Under the pieces are notes generated by a model. It was not told where the DNA came from and did no database searches. It was given only the letters and a program-made list of their open reading frames with translations. DNA of 64,000 nt from [Bacillus] enclensis (GTDB lineage: Bacteria > Bacillota > Bacilli > Bacillales > Bacillaceae_B): NCBI RefSeq assembly GCF_001456935.1, contig NZ_KQ758482.1, positions 1,344,249 to 1,408,248 of the forward strand, written 5' to 3'. A program made the position numbers and the translations under genes. This document shows, one piece after another, positions 35,756 through 47,700 of this stretch; the stretch's first letter is position 1; every line of letters starts with the position of its first letter.

Positions 35756-36868
35756 TTGAACTTGGAATATGTTTACAGAACCATCCGCTTTCTAATAGTG
35801 GTAAGCATCATCATCCTTTCTTTATTTGCTTTGTATTACATATGGAAACTTGCCTATCCGTTCGTCATTGCTGTCGGGATTGCCCTCTTGATCAATCCTT
35901 TCGTCAACTGGCTTGAATCCAAAGGCAGACTTCCGAGGGTGTGGGCGGTCGTCATATCCCTGTTTTTGATCATCGGGGCTTTTGCAGGTTTGATCACTTT
36001 GCTGATAGCAGAAATTGTATCAGGTGCAAACTACTTATCGGAAGTGCTGCCGGAACACGTACGCACACTGGTGACCTATGCAGAAAACTTCATTGTGGGC
36101 CAAGTGATGCCTTTTTACCACCAGATCGCCGGACTTTTCAAAAACCTTGATGCAGGACAGCAGAATACTATACTCGAAAACATTGAAACTGCCGGCAGTA
36201 AAATCGCCCAGTCGGCTGGGGATTTTCTTCAGAACTTCTTCCAGAGGCTGCCTCAGCTTATTTCCTGGATCCCGAATGCCGCATCTGTTCTCGTATTTTC
36301 GGCACTGGCAACCTTCTTCATCAGTAAAGACTGGTACAAACTGTCTGGCAAAGCCGAAAAATTCGTTCCCGGCAGGGCAATGGAGAGCGGAAGGACGGTA
36401 TTCATCGATCTGAAAAAAGCTTTGTTCGGCTTCATCAGGGCCCAGTTCACACTGATTTCGATAACGGCTATCATCGTATTGGTCGGACTGCTCATTCTTC
36501 GTGTCGACTACGCCATAACCATCGCCCTCGTAAGCGGTCTGGTTGATATCCTTCCGTATCTCGGGACTGGCGCGGTGTTCGTGCCCTGGATCGCTTATGA
36601 ATTCATTACAGGGGATGTAGGCCTTGGCATCGGTCTTTCCGTGTTATACGCAGTCGTCGTCGTTCAGCGGCAGATCATGGAACCGAAAGTGCTGTCCTCA
36701 AGCATCGGTCTTGATCCTCTTGCTACACTGATCGCTCTGTTCGTCGGTTTCAAACTGATTGGTTTCCTCGGATTGATCGTGGGTCCGGTCGTACTGGTGA
36801 TTCTTTCAACATTAAGACGTGCAGGTGTTTTTGAAGATGCTTGGAAGTTTATTATGGGTGAAAAATAA
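35756..36868 (+). CDS. ytvI: sporulation membrane protein YtvI, AI-2E transporter family
   Basis: A 370-residue polytopic membrane protein of the AI-2E/PerM family with about seven to eight hydrophobic segments. Two helices open the protein (LIVVSIIILSLFALYYIWK, YPFVIAVGIALLINPFVNW), a soluble part with predicted helices lies at about 90-160, and the conserved DYAITIALVSGLVDILPYLGTG region near 255 and GLDPLATLIALFVGFKLIGFLGLIVGPV near 325 close it. TTG start at 35756 with CAGGGGGAA upstream. In B. subtilis ytvI is annotated as a sporulation integral membrane protein; the substrate is unknown. Confidence 0.88.
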   Translation: MNLEYVYRTIRFLIVVSIIILSLFALYYIWKLAYPFVIAVGIALLINPFVNWLESKGRLPRVWAVVISLFLIIGAFAGLITLLIAEIVSGANYLSEVLPEHVRTLVTYAENFIVGQVMPFYHQIAGLFKNLDAGQQNTILENIETAGSKIAQSAGDFLQNFFQRLPQLISWIPNAASVLVFSALATFFISKDWYKLSGKAEKFVPGRAMESGRTVFIDLKKALFGFIRAQFTLISITAIIVLVGLLILRVDYAITIALVSGLVDILPYLGTGAVFVPWIAYEFITGDVGLGIGLSVLYAVVVVQRQIMEPKVLSSSIGLDPLATLIALFVGFKLIGFLGLIVGPVVLVILSTLRRAGVFEDAWKFIMGEK

Positions 36869-36870
36869 AA

Positions 36871-36908
36871 GAAGCACCGTTTCGGTAAAAAACCGGAACG
36901 GTGCTTTT
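36871..36908. terminator. bidirectional terminator between ytvI and fxsA
   Basis: GAAGCACCGTTTCGGT pairs with ACCGGAACGGTGCTT, a 15-16 bp stem with one mismatch and a T-run on the plus strand and As on the other side. Confidence 0.8.
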
Positions 36909-36911
36909 TTA

Positions 36912-37298
36912 TTATCGATAAATGATCAGGTTGCCGTTATTGAACCATTTTTTAAAGAGTTTGTAAATGAGAGGCTTGAACAATTTCCTGGTCGGGGGCA
37001 GCAGCAATAGGAATCCGGTTGCATCCGTAATGAAGCCCGGCGTCAATAACAATACGCCGCCTACAAGGATGCAGAGACCGTCGATGATCACATCCCCGGG
37101 GAATTGGGCATACTGCATGTCTTCCCTTGCCCTCCTGATTGTTTCGAGGCCTTGTTTTTTTGCCAGATAAGCACCAGCGACCCCGGTTGCAATGATCATC
37201 AACACGGTGGGCAGCACGCCGATTGTCTGACCGGCAAGAATAAGGATCCCGATTTCCAAAGCGGGCACGATGATTAAAAACGGCAGGATATATCTCAT
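36912..37298 (-). CDS. fxsA: FxsA family membrane protein
   Basis: A 128-residue inner-membrane protein with two or three hydrophobic segments at residues 3-45 (LPFLIIVPALEIGILILAGQ) and a third at 70-100 (ILVGGVLLLTPGFITDATGFLLL), the FxsA signature. In E. coli FxsA lets phage T7 escape exclusion by F plasmid PifA; its native role is not known. I use the ATG at 37298, seven bases after GGAGG. The gene is convergent with ytvI and downstream of pyk, matching the B. subtilis order (ytzA/fxsA near pyk). Confidence 0.88.
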   Translation of the reverse strand: MRYILPFLIIVPALEIGILILAGQTIGVLPTVLMIIATGVAGAYLAKKQGLETIRRAREDMQYAQFPGDVIIDGLCILVGGVLLLTPGFITDATGFLLLLPPTRKLFKPLIYKLFKKWFNNGNLIIYR

Positions 37299-37657
37299 GA
37301 GGAATTCCTCCATTTATTTACGACTTGTCCCTTTATTATAACATATAGAAACTTGGGTGGCAGTATTCCGGTTGATTGAGGATTCTGGCTTGTCGTCCAC
37401 TTAAAGAGAGGTTTGCTTCAAGGTGGAGTTTAAGCCGGAGAGAGGGTGAATCTACTTGAGAAAATAAAGAATTTAGTCGTTTCCGAGCGAAATCAGCTTT
37501 TTTATCGGAAGATGGGCATGTGATAAGTGAGAACAGATAAAATCCACTCCGGGTTGGTGATTGAGTATGTGACGGTGAAGGGAATCAAAGTCCCTTCACC
37601 GCCAGGAAATAAAAAAACCGGAGCCCCTTAAAGGGACTCCAGCCTGTATTTTAATGA
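37299..37657. other. 359-bp gap with an extra hairpin before the pyk terminator
   Basis: Besides the pyk terminator, a perfect 11-bp hairpin CGGTGAAGGGA/TCCCTTCACCG lies at 37573-37601, without a T-run. The rest (37320-37560) shows no gene, repeat family member or clear signal other than the fxsA upstream region. Confidence 0.5.
37611..37640 (-). terminator. pyk terminator
   Basis: GGAGCCCCTT (37620-37629) pairs with AAGGGACTCC (37631-37640) and is followed on the minus strand by seven Ts. Confidence 0.75.
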
Positions 37658-39418
37658 TTATAATACACTAGCATGACCATTATAAATCACGCCGCGGGTT
37701 GCATCGACTGTTACTTCCTGCCCATCTCTGAACAGGGATGTGGCGTTATCCACACCGACCACTACAGGGATTCCGAGGTTGATCCCCACTACTGCTGCGT
37801 GGCTTGTCAAGCCGCCTTCCTCGACGATCAGTGCAGAGCACTTCTCCAGGGCAGGCATCATCTCTTTGTCAGTTCCGATGGTCACAAGGACTGAACCCTG
37901 TTCGACCTTTTCCACTGCTTCCTGGGCGTTTAAAGCGACGACTGCTTTACCGTAAGCAGATTTACGTCCGATTCCCTGTCCTTTGGCGAGGATATCCCCT
38001 ACTACATGGATTTTCATCAGGTTGGTTGTGCCTGTTTCACCAATTGGAACACCTGCAGTGATGACAATCAGGTCGCCGTGTTTTGTCATGCCGGAATTCA
38101 CGCTTTCTTCGACCGCCATATCAAGCATCTCATCTGTCGTGGATACTCTGCGTCCGACAGTAGGGTATACTCCCCATACCAGTGCCAATCTTCTTGAAAC
38201 AGATTCAGAGCCCGTGACAGCTACGATCGGGGCTTTCGGGCGGTATTTAGAAATCATGCGTGCTGTATGACCGCTTTCTGTAGGTGCCACGATTGCGTTG
38301 ACATCCAGGTTGATGGCCGTGTGCGCCACTGATTGTCCGATTGCATCGGTCATATTATGATCACTTTCTTTGCTGCGGGCTGAAAGGATCTCGTTGAAGT
38401 CCAGTGCGGTTTCCGCTTTAAAAGCAATATTGTGCATGGTTTGAACAGCTTCCACTGGATAAGTACCTGCAGCCGTTTCACCTGAAAGCATGATGGCATC
38501 CGTTCCGTCAAAGATCGCGTTTGCCACGTCACTTGCTTCCGCTCTCGTTGGTCTTGGGTTTCTCTGCATTGAATCAAGCATTTGAGTAGCCGTGATGACT
38601 GGCTTCCCTTGTGAGTTGCATTTCTTGATCAGCTGCTTTTGGACAAGCGGCACTTCTTCTGCCGGGATTTCCACTCCAAGATCACCACGTGCAACCATCA
38701 GGCCGTCGGATACTTCAAGGATTTCATCGATATTGTCTACACCCTCTTGGTTTTCAATCTTAGGGATGATTTGAATATGAGGTGCATGATGCTCCTCCAA
38801 TAACTGACGGATTTCCAGTACATCAGACGCACGGCGTACGAATGAAGCAGCAATGAAATCAACATCCTGCTGGATACCGAAAATGATATCCTTCGCATCT
38901 TTATCCGTGATCCCAGGCAGGTTAACGGAAACGCCTGGTACGTTCACACCTTTTTTATTTTTCAGCATTCCGCTGTTTGAAACGACTGTATGGATTTCTC
39001 CATTTGCTTTATCGATTTCAGTTACTTCGAGTCCGATGAGTCCGTCATCCAAAAGGATTTTTGATCCTGTATCTACGTCGTCGATCAATCCTTCGTATGT
39101 AACGGAGAATTTCTCAGGCGTACCTAAAACCTCTTTCATGGACACAATCACGGATGCTCCCTGCTGAAGTTCAAATCCATCATTCTCCATATTATTCGTA
39201 CGGATTTCAGGGCCTTTTGTATCTAACAGGATCCCGACAGTCTTACCTGCTTTTGCTGCTGCTTCACGGATGTTCTTGATACGCTGGCCATGCTCCTCAT
39301 GATCCCCATGGGAGAAGTTTAGGCGGGCGACATTCATCCCGGCATCGATCAGTTGAGATAACTTTTCGATACTTTCACTGGCTGGGCCAATGGTACATAC
39401 AATTTTTGCTTTTCTCAT
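37658..39418 (-). CDS. pyk: pyruvate kinase
   Basis: A 586-residue pyruvate kinase, the last step of glycolysis. It starts [38 protein letters not shown] and the substrate motif [17 protein letters not shown] are present. Beyond about residue 475 is the extra C-terminal domain of Bacillus pyruvate kinases, related to PEP-synthase phosphohistidine domains ([20 protein letters not shown]), which explains the length above the 470 residues of other bacteria. It follows pfkA by 30 bases in the pfkA-pyk operon. Confidence 0.97.
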   Translation of the reverse strand: MRKAKIVCTIGPASESIEKLSQLIDAGMNVARLNFSHGDHEEHGQRIKNIREAAAKAGKTVGILLDTKGPEIRTNNMENDGFELQQGASVIVSMKEVLGTPEKFSVTYEGLIDDVDTGSKILLDDGLIGLEVTEIDKANGEIHTVVSNSGMLKNKKGVNVPGVSVNLPGITDKDAKDIIFGIQQDVDFIAASFVRRASDVLEIRQLLEEHHAPHIQIIPKIENQEGVDNIDEILEVSDGLMVARGDLGVEIPAEEVPLVQKQLIKKCNSQGKPVITATQMLDSMQRNPRPTRAEASDVANAIFDGTDAIMLSGETAAGTYPVEAVQTMHNIAFKAETALDFNEILSARSKESDHNMTDAIGQSVAHTAINLDVNAIVAPTESGHTARMISKYRPKAPIVAVTGSESVSRRLALVWGVYPTVGRRVSTTDEMLDMAVEESVNSGMTKHGDLIVITAGVPIGETGTTNLMKIHVVGDILAKGQGIGRKSAYGKAVVALNAQEAVEKVEQGSVLVTIGTDKEMMPALEKCSALIVEEGGLTSHAAVVGINLGIPVVVGVDNATSLFRDGQEVTVDATRGVIYNGHASVL

Positions 39419-39448
39419 TATCTTTACCTCCTGAATGTTCAGCGATTA

Positions 39449-40724
<1,276 letters not shown>

Positions 40725-41705
40725 TTATGATTTTACCCCAACAACATCATTTAAAACAGAAAAATCACCGATCGCTTTAAATTTCTCATAGCGATGCTGA
40801 ATTAATTCTTCATGACTCATCGGGATGAGTTCTTTCAACGATTGTTTCAATACGTCCTTCATGAGGTGAGCCTGTTCTTCTATATCCTTGTGTGCCCCGC
40901 CCTTCACTTCGGTAATGATCTCATCGATGATTCCGAGCTCTTTAAGGTCGGGTGCCGTGATCTTCATGGATTCCGCAGCTCTCTTTGCCTGAGTGGAATC
41001 TTTCCATAGCAGGGCTGCAGCTCCTTCCGGAGAAATGACTGAGTACGTGGAGTTTTCAAGCATATGAATGTGATTTCCCACACCCAAGGCCAATGCTCCA
41101 CCGCTTCCTCCTTCTCCGATAACGATGCATACAACTGGCACGGTCAGACCCGCCATTTCAACCAGATTCCTGGCAATGGCTTCACTCTGCCCCCGTTCTT
41201 CGGCTGCTTTACCTGGATAAGCGCCTTTTGTATCGATGAAACAAACAATCGGGCGATTGAACTTTTCAGCCTGCTTCATCAGCCTCAATGCTTTCCGGTA
41301 GCCTTCAGGGTGCGGCATACCGAAATTTCTGCGGATATTTTCTTTCGTGTCTTTCCCGCGCTGGTGGCCGATTACAGTTACCGGTACGCCGTCGAATTTG
41401 GCAAGCCCTGATACAATCGCATCGTCATCACCGTAAAGCCGGTCTCCATGCATTTCCATAAAATCTGTAAACAGGCAGCGAATATAATCCAGGGTCGTCG
41501 GGCGGTTGGGGTGACGTGCAACCTGGACCCTTTCCCACGGCTTCATGTTTTCATAGATATCATTTTCGAGCTTCTTCAACCGCGTTTCCAGTTTTTCAAT
41601 TTCCTTTGATAAATCCACTTCCGAATTCTGAGTGAACTCTTTAAGCTCTGCAATCTTCTTTTTCAATTCAACTACAGGCTTTTCAAATTCCATCTCATTT
41701 ACCAT
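40725..41705 (-). CDS. accA: acetyl-CoA carboxylase carboxyltransferase subunit alpha
   Basis: A 326-residue AccA. With AccD it forms the carboxyltransferase that makes malonyl-CoA, the first committed step in fatty acid synthesis. [18 protein letters not shown] at the start, [20 protein letters not shown] near 110, [23 protein letters not shown] and [12 protein letters not shown] near 195 are conserved. The ATG at 41705 lies within the end of accD (ATGGTAA overlap), so translation is coupled. A methionine four codons in is another possible start. Confidence 0.97.
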   Translation of the reverse strand: MVNEMEFEKPVVELKKKIAELKEFTQNSEVDLSKEIEKLETRLKKLENDIYENMKPWERVQVARHPNRPTTLDYIRCLFTDFMEMHGDRLYGDDDAIVSGLAKFDGVPVTVIGHQRGKDTKENIRRNFGMPHPEGYRKALRLMKQAEKFNRPIVCFIDTKGAYPGKAAEERGQSEAIARNLVEMAGLTVPVVCIVIGEGGSGGALALGVGNHIHMLENSTYSVISPEGAAALLWKDSTQAKRAAESMKITAPDLKELGIIDEIITEVKGGAHKDIEEQAHLMKDVLKQSLKELIPMSHEELIQHRYEKFKAIGDFSVLNDVVGVKS

Positions 41706-42577
41706 GGCAGATCACCGTCCCATTGATGTATATCTAGTACCAGTCCGATCTTCTCCTTCATTTCCATCCTCGAGATGACTTCATCAAGCTGGCCGTGCTT
41801 GAGAAGGAACTCTGCTGTCTGGAAATCTTCCGGAAGATCTTCCCGGATGGTTTGTTCAATGATCCTTCTTCCAGCAAATCCGATCAATGCACCTGGCTCT
41901 GCAAAATTATAATCACCTACAGAAGCAAAGCTTGCCGATACCCCTCCGGTTGTTGGATGGGTCATGACTGAAATGAAGAGACCTCCATTATCACTGAATC
42001 GTTTAAGGGCGACGCTTGTTTTGGCCATTTGCATAAGGGAAAGTACACCTTCCTGCATACGTGCCCCGCCTGATGCCGTAAAAATGATGAATGGCACTTT
42101 TCGTTTGTCGGCTTCTTCGACCGCTCTCGTAATCTTCTCACCGACCACGGATCCCATACTTCCCATCCGGAACCTGGAATCCATGACGGCAACGACGATA
42201 TCGATGCCGTTTACTTTCCCTGTTCCCGTGAGCACCGCTTCATTCAGCCCTGTCTTTTTCCGGTCTTTTTCCACTTTATCAAGGTATTCAGGAAAACCGA
42301 GGGGATTCACCGAGACAAGGCCTGCATCGATTTCTTCGAATGTCCCTTCATCGATGAAGCTGTCCACCCTCTCCATCGAGCTCATGCCGTGATGGTATCC
42401 GCAATGAATGCATACTTTTAAATTTTTCTGCAATTCCTTCGTATACATGATTTTTTTACAATCGGGACATTTGGTCATGATTCCTTCAGGAACATCCTGT
42501 TTGGCTGCCTCGGAAGGAATCGTTGCATATTTTTTCTTTTTGGGTTTATTGGATTTATTGAAAAGATCCTTAAGCAA
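41699..42577 (-). CDS. accD: acetyl-CoA carboxylase carboxyltransferase subunit beta
   Basis: A 292-residue AccD. The N-terminal zinc ribbon uses Cys37, Cys40, Cys56 and Cys59 (KCPDCKK ... VCIHCGYHH). The crotonase-fold domain holds [12 protein letters not shown] near 160 and [18 protein letters not shown] near 200. Pairs with accA, overlapping it by 7 bases. Start ATG at 42577 follows AAGGAGGT. It lies downstream of a GntR regulator and malic enzyme. Confidence 0.97.
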   Translation of the reverse strand: MLKDLFNKSNKPKKKKYATIPSEAAKQDVPEGIMTKCPDCKKIMYTKELQKNLKVCIHCGYHHGMSSMERVDSFIDEGTFEEIDAGLVSVNPLGFPEYLDKVEKDRKKTGLNEAVLTGTGKVNGIDIVVAVMDSRFRMGSMGSVVGEKITRAVEEADKRKVPFIIFTASGGARMQEGVLSLMQMAKTSVALKRFSDNGGLFISVMTHPTTGGVSASFASVGDYNFAEPGALIGFAGRRIIEQTIREDLPEDFQTAEFLLKHGQLDEVISRMEMKEKIGLVLDIHQWDGDLPW

Positions 42578-42702
42578 GGTGAAACCTCCTTAACTAATTA
42601 CAATCGCCTTTTGTATTCGTATTCTTTAGATGATAGAAATATATAAGTTCAGTGAGCAAGATGAATGTGGAGACTGCCTGTCTATCAGTTTAACTGATAG
42701 CC

Positions 42703-43371
42703 TTATAAAAAGATGTTGGAATTTGTCAGCTCCCAGTCGCTGATTTCCGAAATCTGCCTGTAAGCAGTCTGCACCAATTCTTTATCCTGGTTTTCTAATC
42801 CTTGAAGCAGGTTCAAAAGCTTTTCTTTTATCTCAGGTGTTATCTTTTTTTCACCGATGATGAAAGTCTCGTAATCATTCAGGACGTTCCAGATTCGATG
42901 GGAAAGATAGTTGTTGCTCAGGAGAATGAGTTCCTCCACGATCTCCCTCCATGTAAGAGTCCCGTTGTCTTCTTTTACAAGGGTCTCGATTGCAGATATA
43001 TCGAGCTTTTGGCAGAAGATTGTACGAAGGGCTTCTTTTTCAATCATCGTTTTTGTGCATTTGATATCTTCCTTGGCCTTTTGGTCCTGGAGGATGAACA
43101 TCCCGAGCAGGTCGATCAGATGATGGTCCCTGAAATCACGGAGGAATGTCCCTTCTCCCCTTCTGGTTTCAATCAGCCCTAAAAGTTCCAAGGCTCTCAA
43201 TGCTTCCCTCACGGAAGAACGGCCTACGTTCAATCTCTCTGAAAGTTCTCTTTCCGAGGGGATTTTATCCCCCTTCTTGAGGCCGTCATTTGATATCATT
43301 TCTCTGAGTTGGTGAACAATTCCAATATATACTTTCGATTGGGAATGGAGAGAGTTCACTTTCGTCATCAT
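42703..43371 (-). CDS. FadR/GntR family transcriptional regulator
   Basis: A 222-residue regulator. Residues 10-80 are a GntR winged helix (KKGDKIPSERELSERLNVGRSSVREALRALELLGLIETRRGEGTF in pieces); the C-terminal ~140 residues are all-helical, as in the FadR subgroup, and would bind an acyl-CoA or organic acid. The ATG at 43371 overlaps the malic enzyme stop (ATGA), so both are cotranscribed; accD begins about 125 bases downstream. A role in tuning malate or fatty acid metabolism is a reasonable inference, but the effector is unknown. B. subtilis has no such gene at this locus. Confidence 0.85.
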   Translation of the reverse strand: MMTKVNSLHSQSKVYIGIVHQLREMISNDGLKKGDKIPSERELSERLNVGRSSVREALRALELLGLIETRRGEGTFLRDFRDHHLIDLLGMFILQDQKAKEDIKCTKTMIEKEALRTIFCQKLDISAIETLVKEDNGTLTWREIVEELILLSNNYLSHRIWNVLNDYETFIIGEKKITPEIKEKLLNLLQGLENQDKELVQTAYRQISEISDWELTNSNIFL

Positions 43372-44606
43372 TCACCTTTCCCGATGACCGCTAATTCTTC
43401 TGTCTTTTTACGGATTTCTTCGGGATCGACCTTTAATCGGGCAACTCCCGTTTCCATTGCCGTCTTTGCCACTGCGGCTGCGACAGCAGGTGCCACGCGC
43501 TTGTCAAATGGACGCGGGATGACGTAATCCGCATTCAATTCGTCTTCACTGATCAAATCAGCAATCGCTTCTACCGCGGCTTGTTTCATTTTTTCGTTGA
43601 TATGTGTAGCACGTACATCCAAAGCTCCGCGGAAAATCCCAGGGAAGGCGAGTACATTGTTCACCTGGTTTGGAAAATCTGAACGGCCTGTACCAATCAC
43701 TTTAGCACCCGCAGATTTAGCCAGTTCAGGCATGATTTCAGGTACCGGATTCGCCATCGCAAAGATGATCGGATCCTCTTTCATCGATGAGACCATTTCT
43801 TCGGTCAATGCACCGGCGACAGAGACACCGATGAAGACGTCGGCATCTTTTAATACGTCCCCAAGGCCGCCTTCAAGACGTTCACGATTCGTGAATTTTG
43901 CCACTTCATCTTTGATTGCATTCATTCCTTGTGAGCGGCCCTCAAAGATCGCCCCTTTAGAATCACACATAATGATATCCCTTACACCGTAGCGGTAAAG
44001 CAGTTTGATGATGGCAATACCCGCTGCCCCTGCACCATTGGCCACGACTTTGATTTCAGACATTTTCTTGCCGACGATTTTCAGCGCGTTTACAAGCCCG
44101 GCTACCGTTACGATGGCAGTGCCGTGCTGATCGTCATGGAAAATCGGGATGTTCGTTTCTTTTTTAAGGCGTTCTTCTATTTCAAAGCAGTTCGGAGCAG
44201 CGATATCTTCCAAGTTCACTCCGCCGAATGTCGGTTCAAGCAGCTTGACCGTTTCAACGATCTTGTCCACATCCGTTGTATTCAAACAGATAGGAAATGC
44301 GTCGACGCCTGCGAAACTCTTAAATAGAACAGCTTTTCCTTCCATTACAGGAAGTGAAGCTTCAGGACCGATGTTCCCAAGCCCAAGCACAGCCGTCCCG
44401 TCTGACACGACTGCGACCATATTCCCCTTCATCGTATAATCATAGACCGTTTCCGGCTTGTCATATATCACCTTGCATGGTTCTGCCACTCCTGGTGAGT
44501 AGGCAAGACTTAAGTCTTCTGCATTTCTTACCTCAACTTTGGATTTCGATTCCAGTTTCCCCTTGTTCACTCGATGCATATGCAATGCTTCTTCGCGTAA
44601 TGACAA
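43368..44606 (-). CDS. ytsJ: NAD(P)-dependent malic enzyme
   Basis: A 412-residue malic enzyme, converting malate to pyruvate and CO2 with NAD(P)+ reduction. Start SLREEALHMHRVNKGKLE corresponds to B. subtilis YtsJ, the NADP-type enzyme; I use the TTG at 44606, nine bases after AAGGAG, since an ATG six bases upstream is too close to it. NLEDIAAPNCFEIEERL and FHDDQHGTAIV contain the metal-binding residues, and VVANGAGAAGIAIIKLL the nucleotide site. Overlaps the GntR gene. Confidence 0.93.
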   Translation of the reverse strand: MSLREEALHMHRVNKGKLESKSKVEVRNAEDLSLAYSPGVAEPCKVIYDKPETVYDYTMKGNMVAVVSDGTAVLGLGNIGPEASLPVMEGKAVLFKSFAGVDAFPICLNTTDVDKIVETVKLLEPTFGGVNLEDIAAPNCFEIEERLKKETNIPIFHDDQHGTAIVTVAGLVNALKIVGKKMSEIKVVANGAGAAGIAIIKLLYRYGVRDIIMCDSKGAIFEGRSQGMNAIKDEVAKFTNRERLEGGLGDVLKDADVFIGVSVAGALTEEMVSSMKEDPIIFAMANPVPEIMPELAKSAGAKVIGTGRSDFPNQVNNVLAFPGIFRGALDVRATHINEKMKQAAVEAIADLISEDELNADYVIPRPFDKRVAPAVAAAVAKTAMETGVARLKVDPEEIRKKTEELAVIGKGE

Positions 44607-44754
44607 AATCATTCACTCCTTCTCAAGTTCCGTGTTTTCATATGTTTAATCAATTCATCAATGGTTATGTCATTCTGCCTCATATTAAACCCCAGTGGTC
44701 AGACCACTTTTTTCTATTAAACAATAATATAAATTCCGGTTTAAGTAAAGTATG

Positions 44755-47700
44755 TTATGTCAAAACGACATTAGGTTTTCCTAAAACTGCTTCTAATTTA
44801 CTAATCGCATCCCGGGACGCATCTATTCTATAAGAATCAGATAGTTTTATACTTTTCTTGTCTTTTTCAATATAGACAATCACCGATTGATGCCCCTTGT
44901 AACGAGCGATGAGGCGCTGTATTTCCTTCATGCAGGCATCTTGATCAACGGCAGCAGGAATTCTCAAGAATAGTTTCTTCTCCCGTGTTTCAGAACGTTC
45001 CTTTATCTCTTCGATGGTTTGCACTCTGTTGATGATAAGCTGCAGCTTATTGTTGCGTTCCTCTATTTTTCCATCAAAACATAACACATTCCCTTCTTTC
45101 AGGAGTGTCATAATTTGGCGGTAGACCGCAGGAAATACGACTGCTTCCATATCTCCTGTTTCATCACTGATTTCAAGGAACGCCATGACCTCGCCCTTTT
45201 TCGTGCGGATTGACCTGATCGAGCTGATAAAGCCGCCTATTGACGCTTTCGCACCCTGCCGGACATCTACAATCAATGCGGCTCCCATATCATCCAGAAG
45301 CAGACGGTACGAAGTCACAGGATGATCTGAAAGATAAAGTCCCAGGACTTGTTTTTCGAAATTCAATTTCGTTTCTGCGTTCATTTCCTCTACTTCAACA
45401 TATTTCGGTTTAAGCAGGAATGCTTCTTCTTCTTTAAATAGATCATGATCATCCTCCGGGTTGACGAGCTCTGCATGCTGAATCGCAACATCAAGGCTTG
45501 CGAGGAGGGTGGCCCGGTCTATATTGAATTCATCAAAGGCACCTGCCAACACAAGGTTCTCCAATATCTTCCTGTTGATGATTTTCGAGGAAACCCTCAT
45601 GCAGAAATCGAACAAATCATCAAATGGCTTGTCTTTTCTTACAGAGATGATTTCTTTCAGTACCTGTGCCCCGATCCCTTTGATTGCGCCGAGACTGTAC
45701 CTGATCGCCTCTTTCCTCTCCACAGAGAAAACAAATTGGCTGCTGTTGACGGACGGTGGCAGAATATCGATGCCGTATTGTTTCGCTTCTCTTACATACT
45801 GAGCGATTTTCGTTTCATTGCCGACGACGGAGGTAAGGAGGGCAGATAAAAAGTAAGCAGGATAATGGGCTTTCAAGTATGCCAGCTGATAGGCAATCAT
45901 ACTATAGGCAACCGCATGGGAACGGTTGAATCCATAATTTGCAAATCGGACGATAAGGTCATAAATGCGATGTGCCTCTTCTGTTGAATAGCCTTTTTGA
46001 ATGGAACCTTTCACGAAATGCTCCCTTTCCTGATCGAGAACGTCTTTTTTCTTTTTCGAGACGGCTCTTCTTAACAGGTCGGCTTCGCCTAGTGAAAAGC
46101 CGGCCATTTTTGAAGCGATTTGCATGATCTGCTCCTGATAAACGATGACGCCGTAAGTCATTTCAAGGATCGGCTTCAAGTCCGGATGGGGATATTCCAC
46201 CGTTTCCTTACCATGCTTCCGATTGATATACGTCGGGATGTTTTCCATCGGGCCCGGCCTGAACAGGGCGTTGACCGCGACGATATCCTCGAAGGAAGTG
46301 GGCTTCAGCCTTGTCAAAACATTGCGCATACCGTCCGACTCAAGCTGAAAGATTCCGTTGGTGTGCCCTTCACTGAGGAGTTTGAAGGTTTTACTGTCAT
46401 TTGAAGGGATGCGTTCCAAAGTAAAGCGTTTATCCCTTCCCTTCTTTATATTCTTTATGATCCTCTCGAGGATGCTAAGATTCCTGAGGCCGAGGAAATC
46501 CATTTTCAATAAGCCGATTTCTTCAAGGATATCCATTGAATACTGGGTCAGATGGATGCCGGATGCACTCCCTTGAATCGGGATCCACTGCACCAAAGGG
46601 TCTTCGCTGATCACAACGCCTGCAGCATGTGTAGATGTGTGCCTCGGCAGGCCTTCAAGCTTCAGTGCCGTTTCGAATAACCGTTTATATAATTCCTGGT
46701 TTTCGATAAGATCACGGAGCTCTTTGTATTTCTCATAAGCATCCTTCAGCGTTATGCCGGGCTGATTCGGTATCAGCTTCGAAAGCTGCTCCTGCTCTTT
46801 CATATTCAACCCGAATACCCTGCCTGTATCCCTCAGGGCTGCCTTTGCTGCAAATGTACCGAATGTAATGATCTGGGCGACATGGAGGGATCCGTATTTT
46901 GCTTCTACGTACTCGATCACTTCATCCCTTCGGTGGTCCGGAAAATCAATATCGATGTCGGGCATCGATACCCGTTCAGGATTAAGGAAACGTTCGAATA
47001 ATAAATGATGCTTGATCGGATCGACATCGGTGATGCTGAGTGCATAAGAAACGAGCGATCCCGCTGCAGACCCCCTGCCAGGACCGGTGAGGATGTCCCT
47101 TTCCCTTGCAAATTTCATTAAGTCCCAGACGATGAGGAAATAATCACTGAAGCCCATCCGCCCGATGACATCGAGTTCATAATCGAGCCTTTCCAGATAC
47201 TCGGCCGTAACCTCTTCAAGCTTTTCACTCAGTCCGATTTCACAAAGCCTGGTGAGTTCGTGCCGGGCTGTCACACCTTCGGGGAGCGGGTATTTTGGGA
47301 GGAGCTGCTGATGGAACGGTATTTCGACGGTGCATTCTTCTGCAATCCTCAACGTGTTTTGGAGCTCTTCTACTTCATCCGGAAAAAGTTCTGTCATTTG
47401 CTCTTTTGTCTTGAAGTAGTATTCCTCCGTCTCAAGGACAGTCCGTTCATCTTCCGACAGCTTGACACCATCGCGTATTGCATTCATGCATTCATGTGCA
47501 AAATGATCTTCCTTGTCCAAATACCGGACATCGTTTGCGGCCACCATATTCACACCGTTTTCACGCGCTATATTTTTCAGCAGGGGATGGAGCGTTTCTT
47601 CTGCCTTCAAGCCGTGTTTTTGAAGACTGATATAAAAAGATCCTTCTCCGAACATCCTTTTGTATAGTTGTATGGCTTCTTTTGCTTTATCTTCTTCCCC

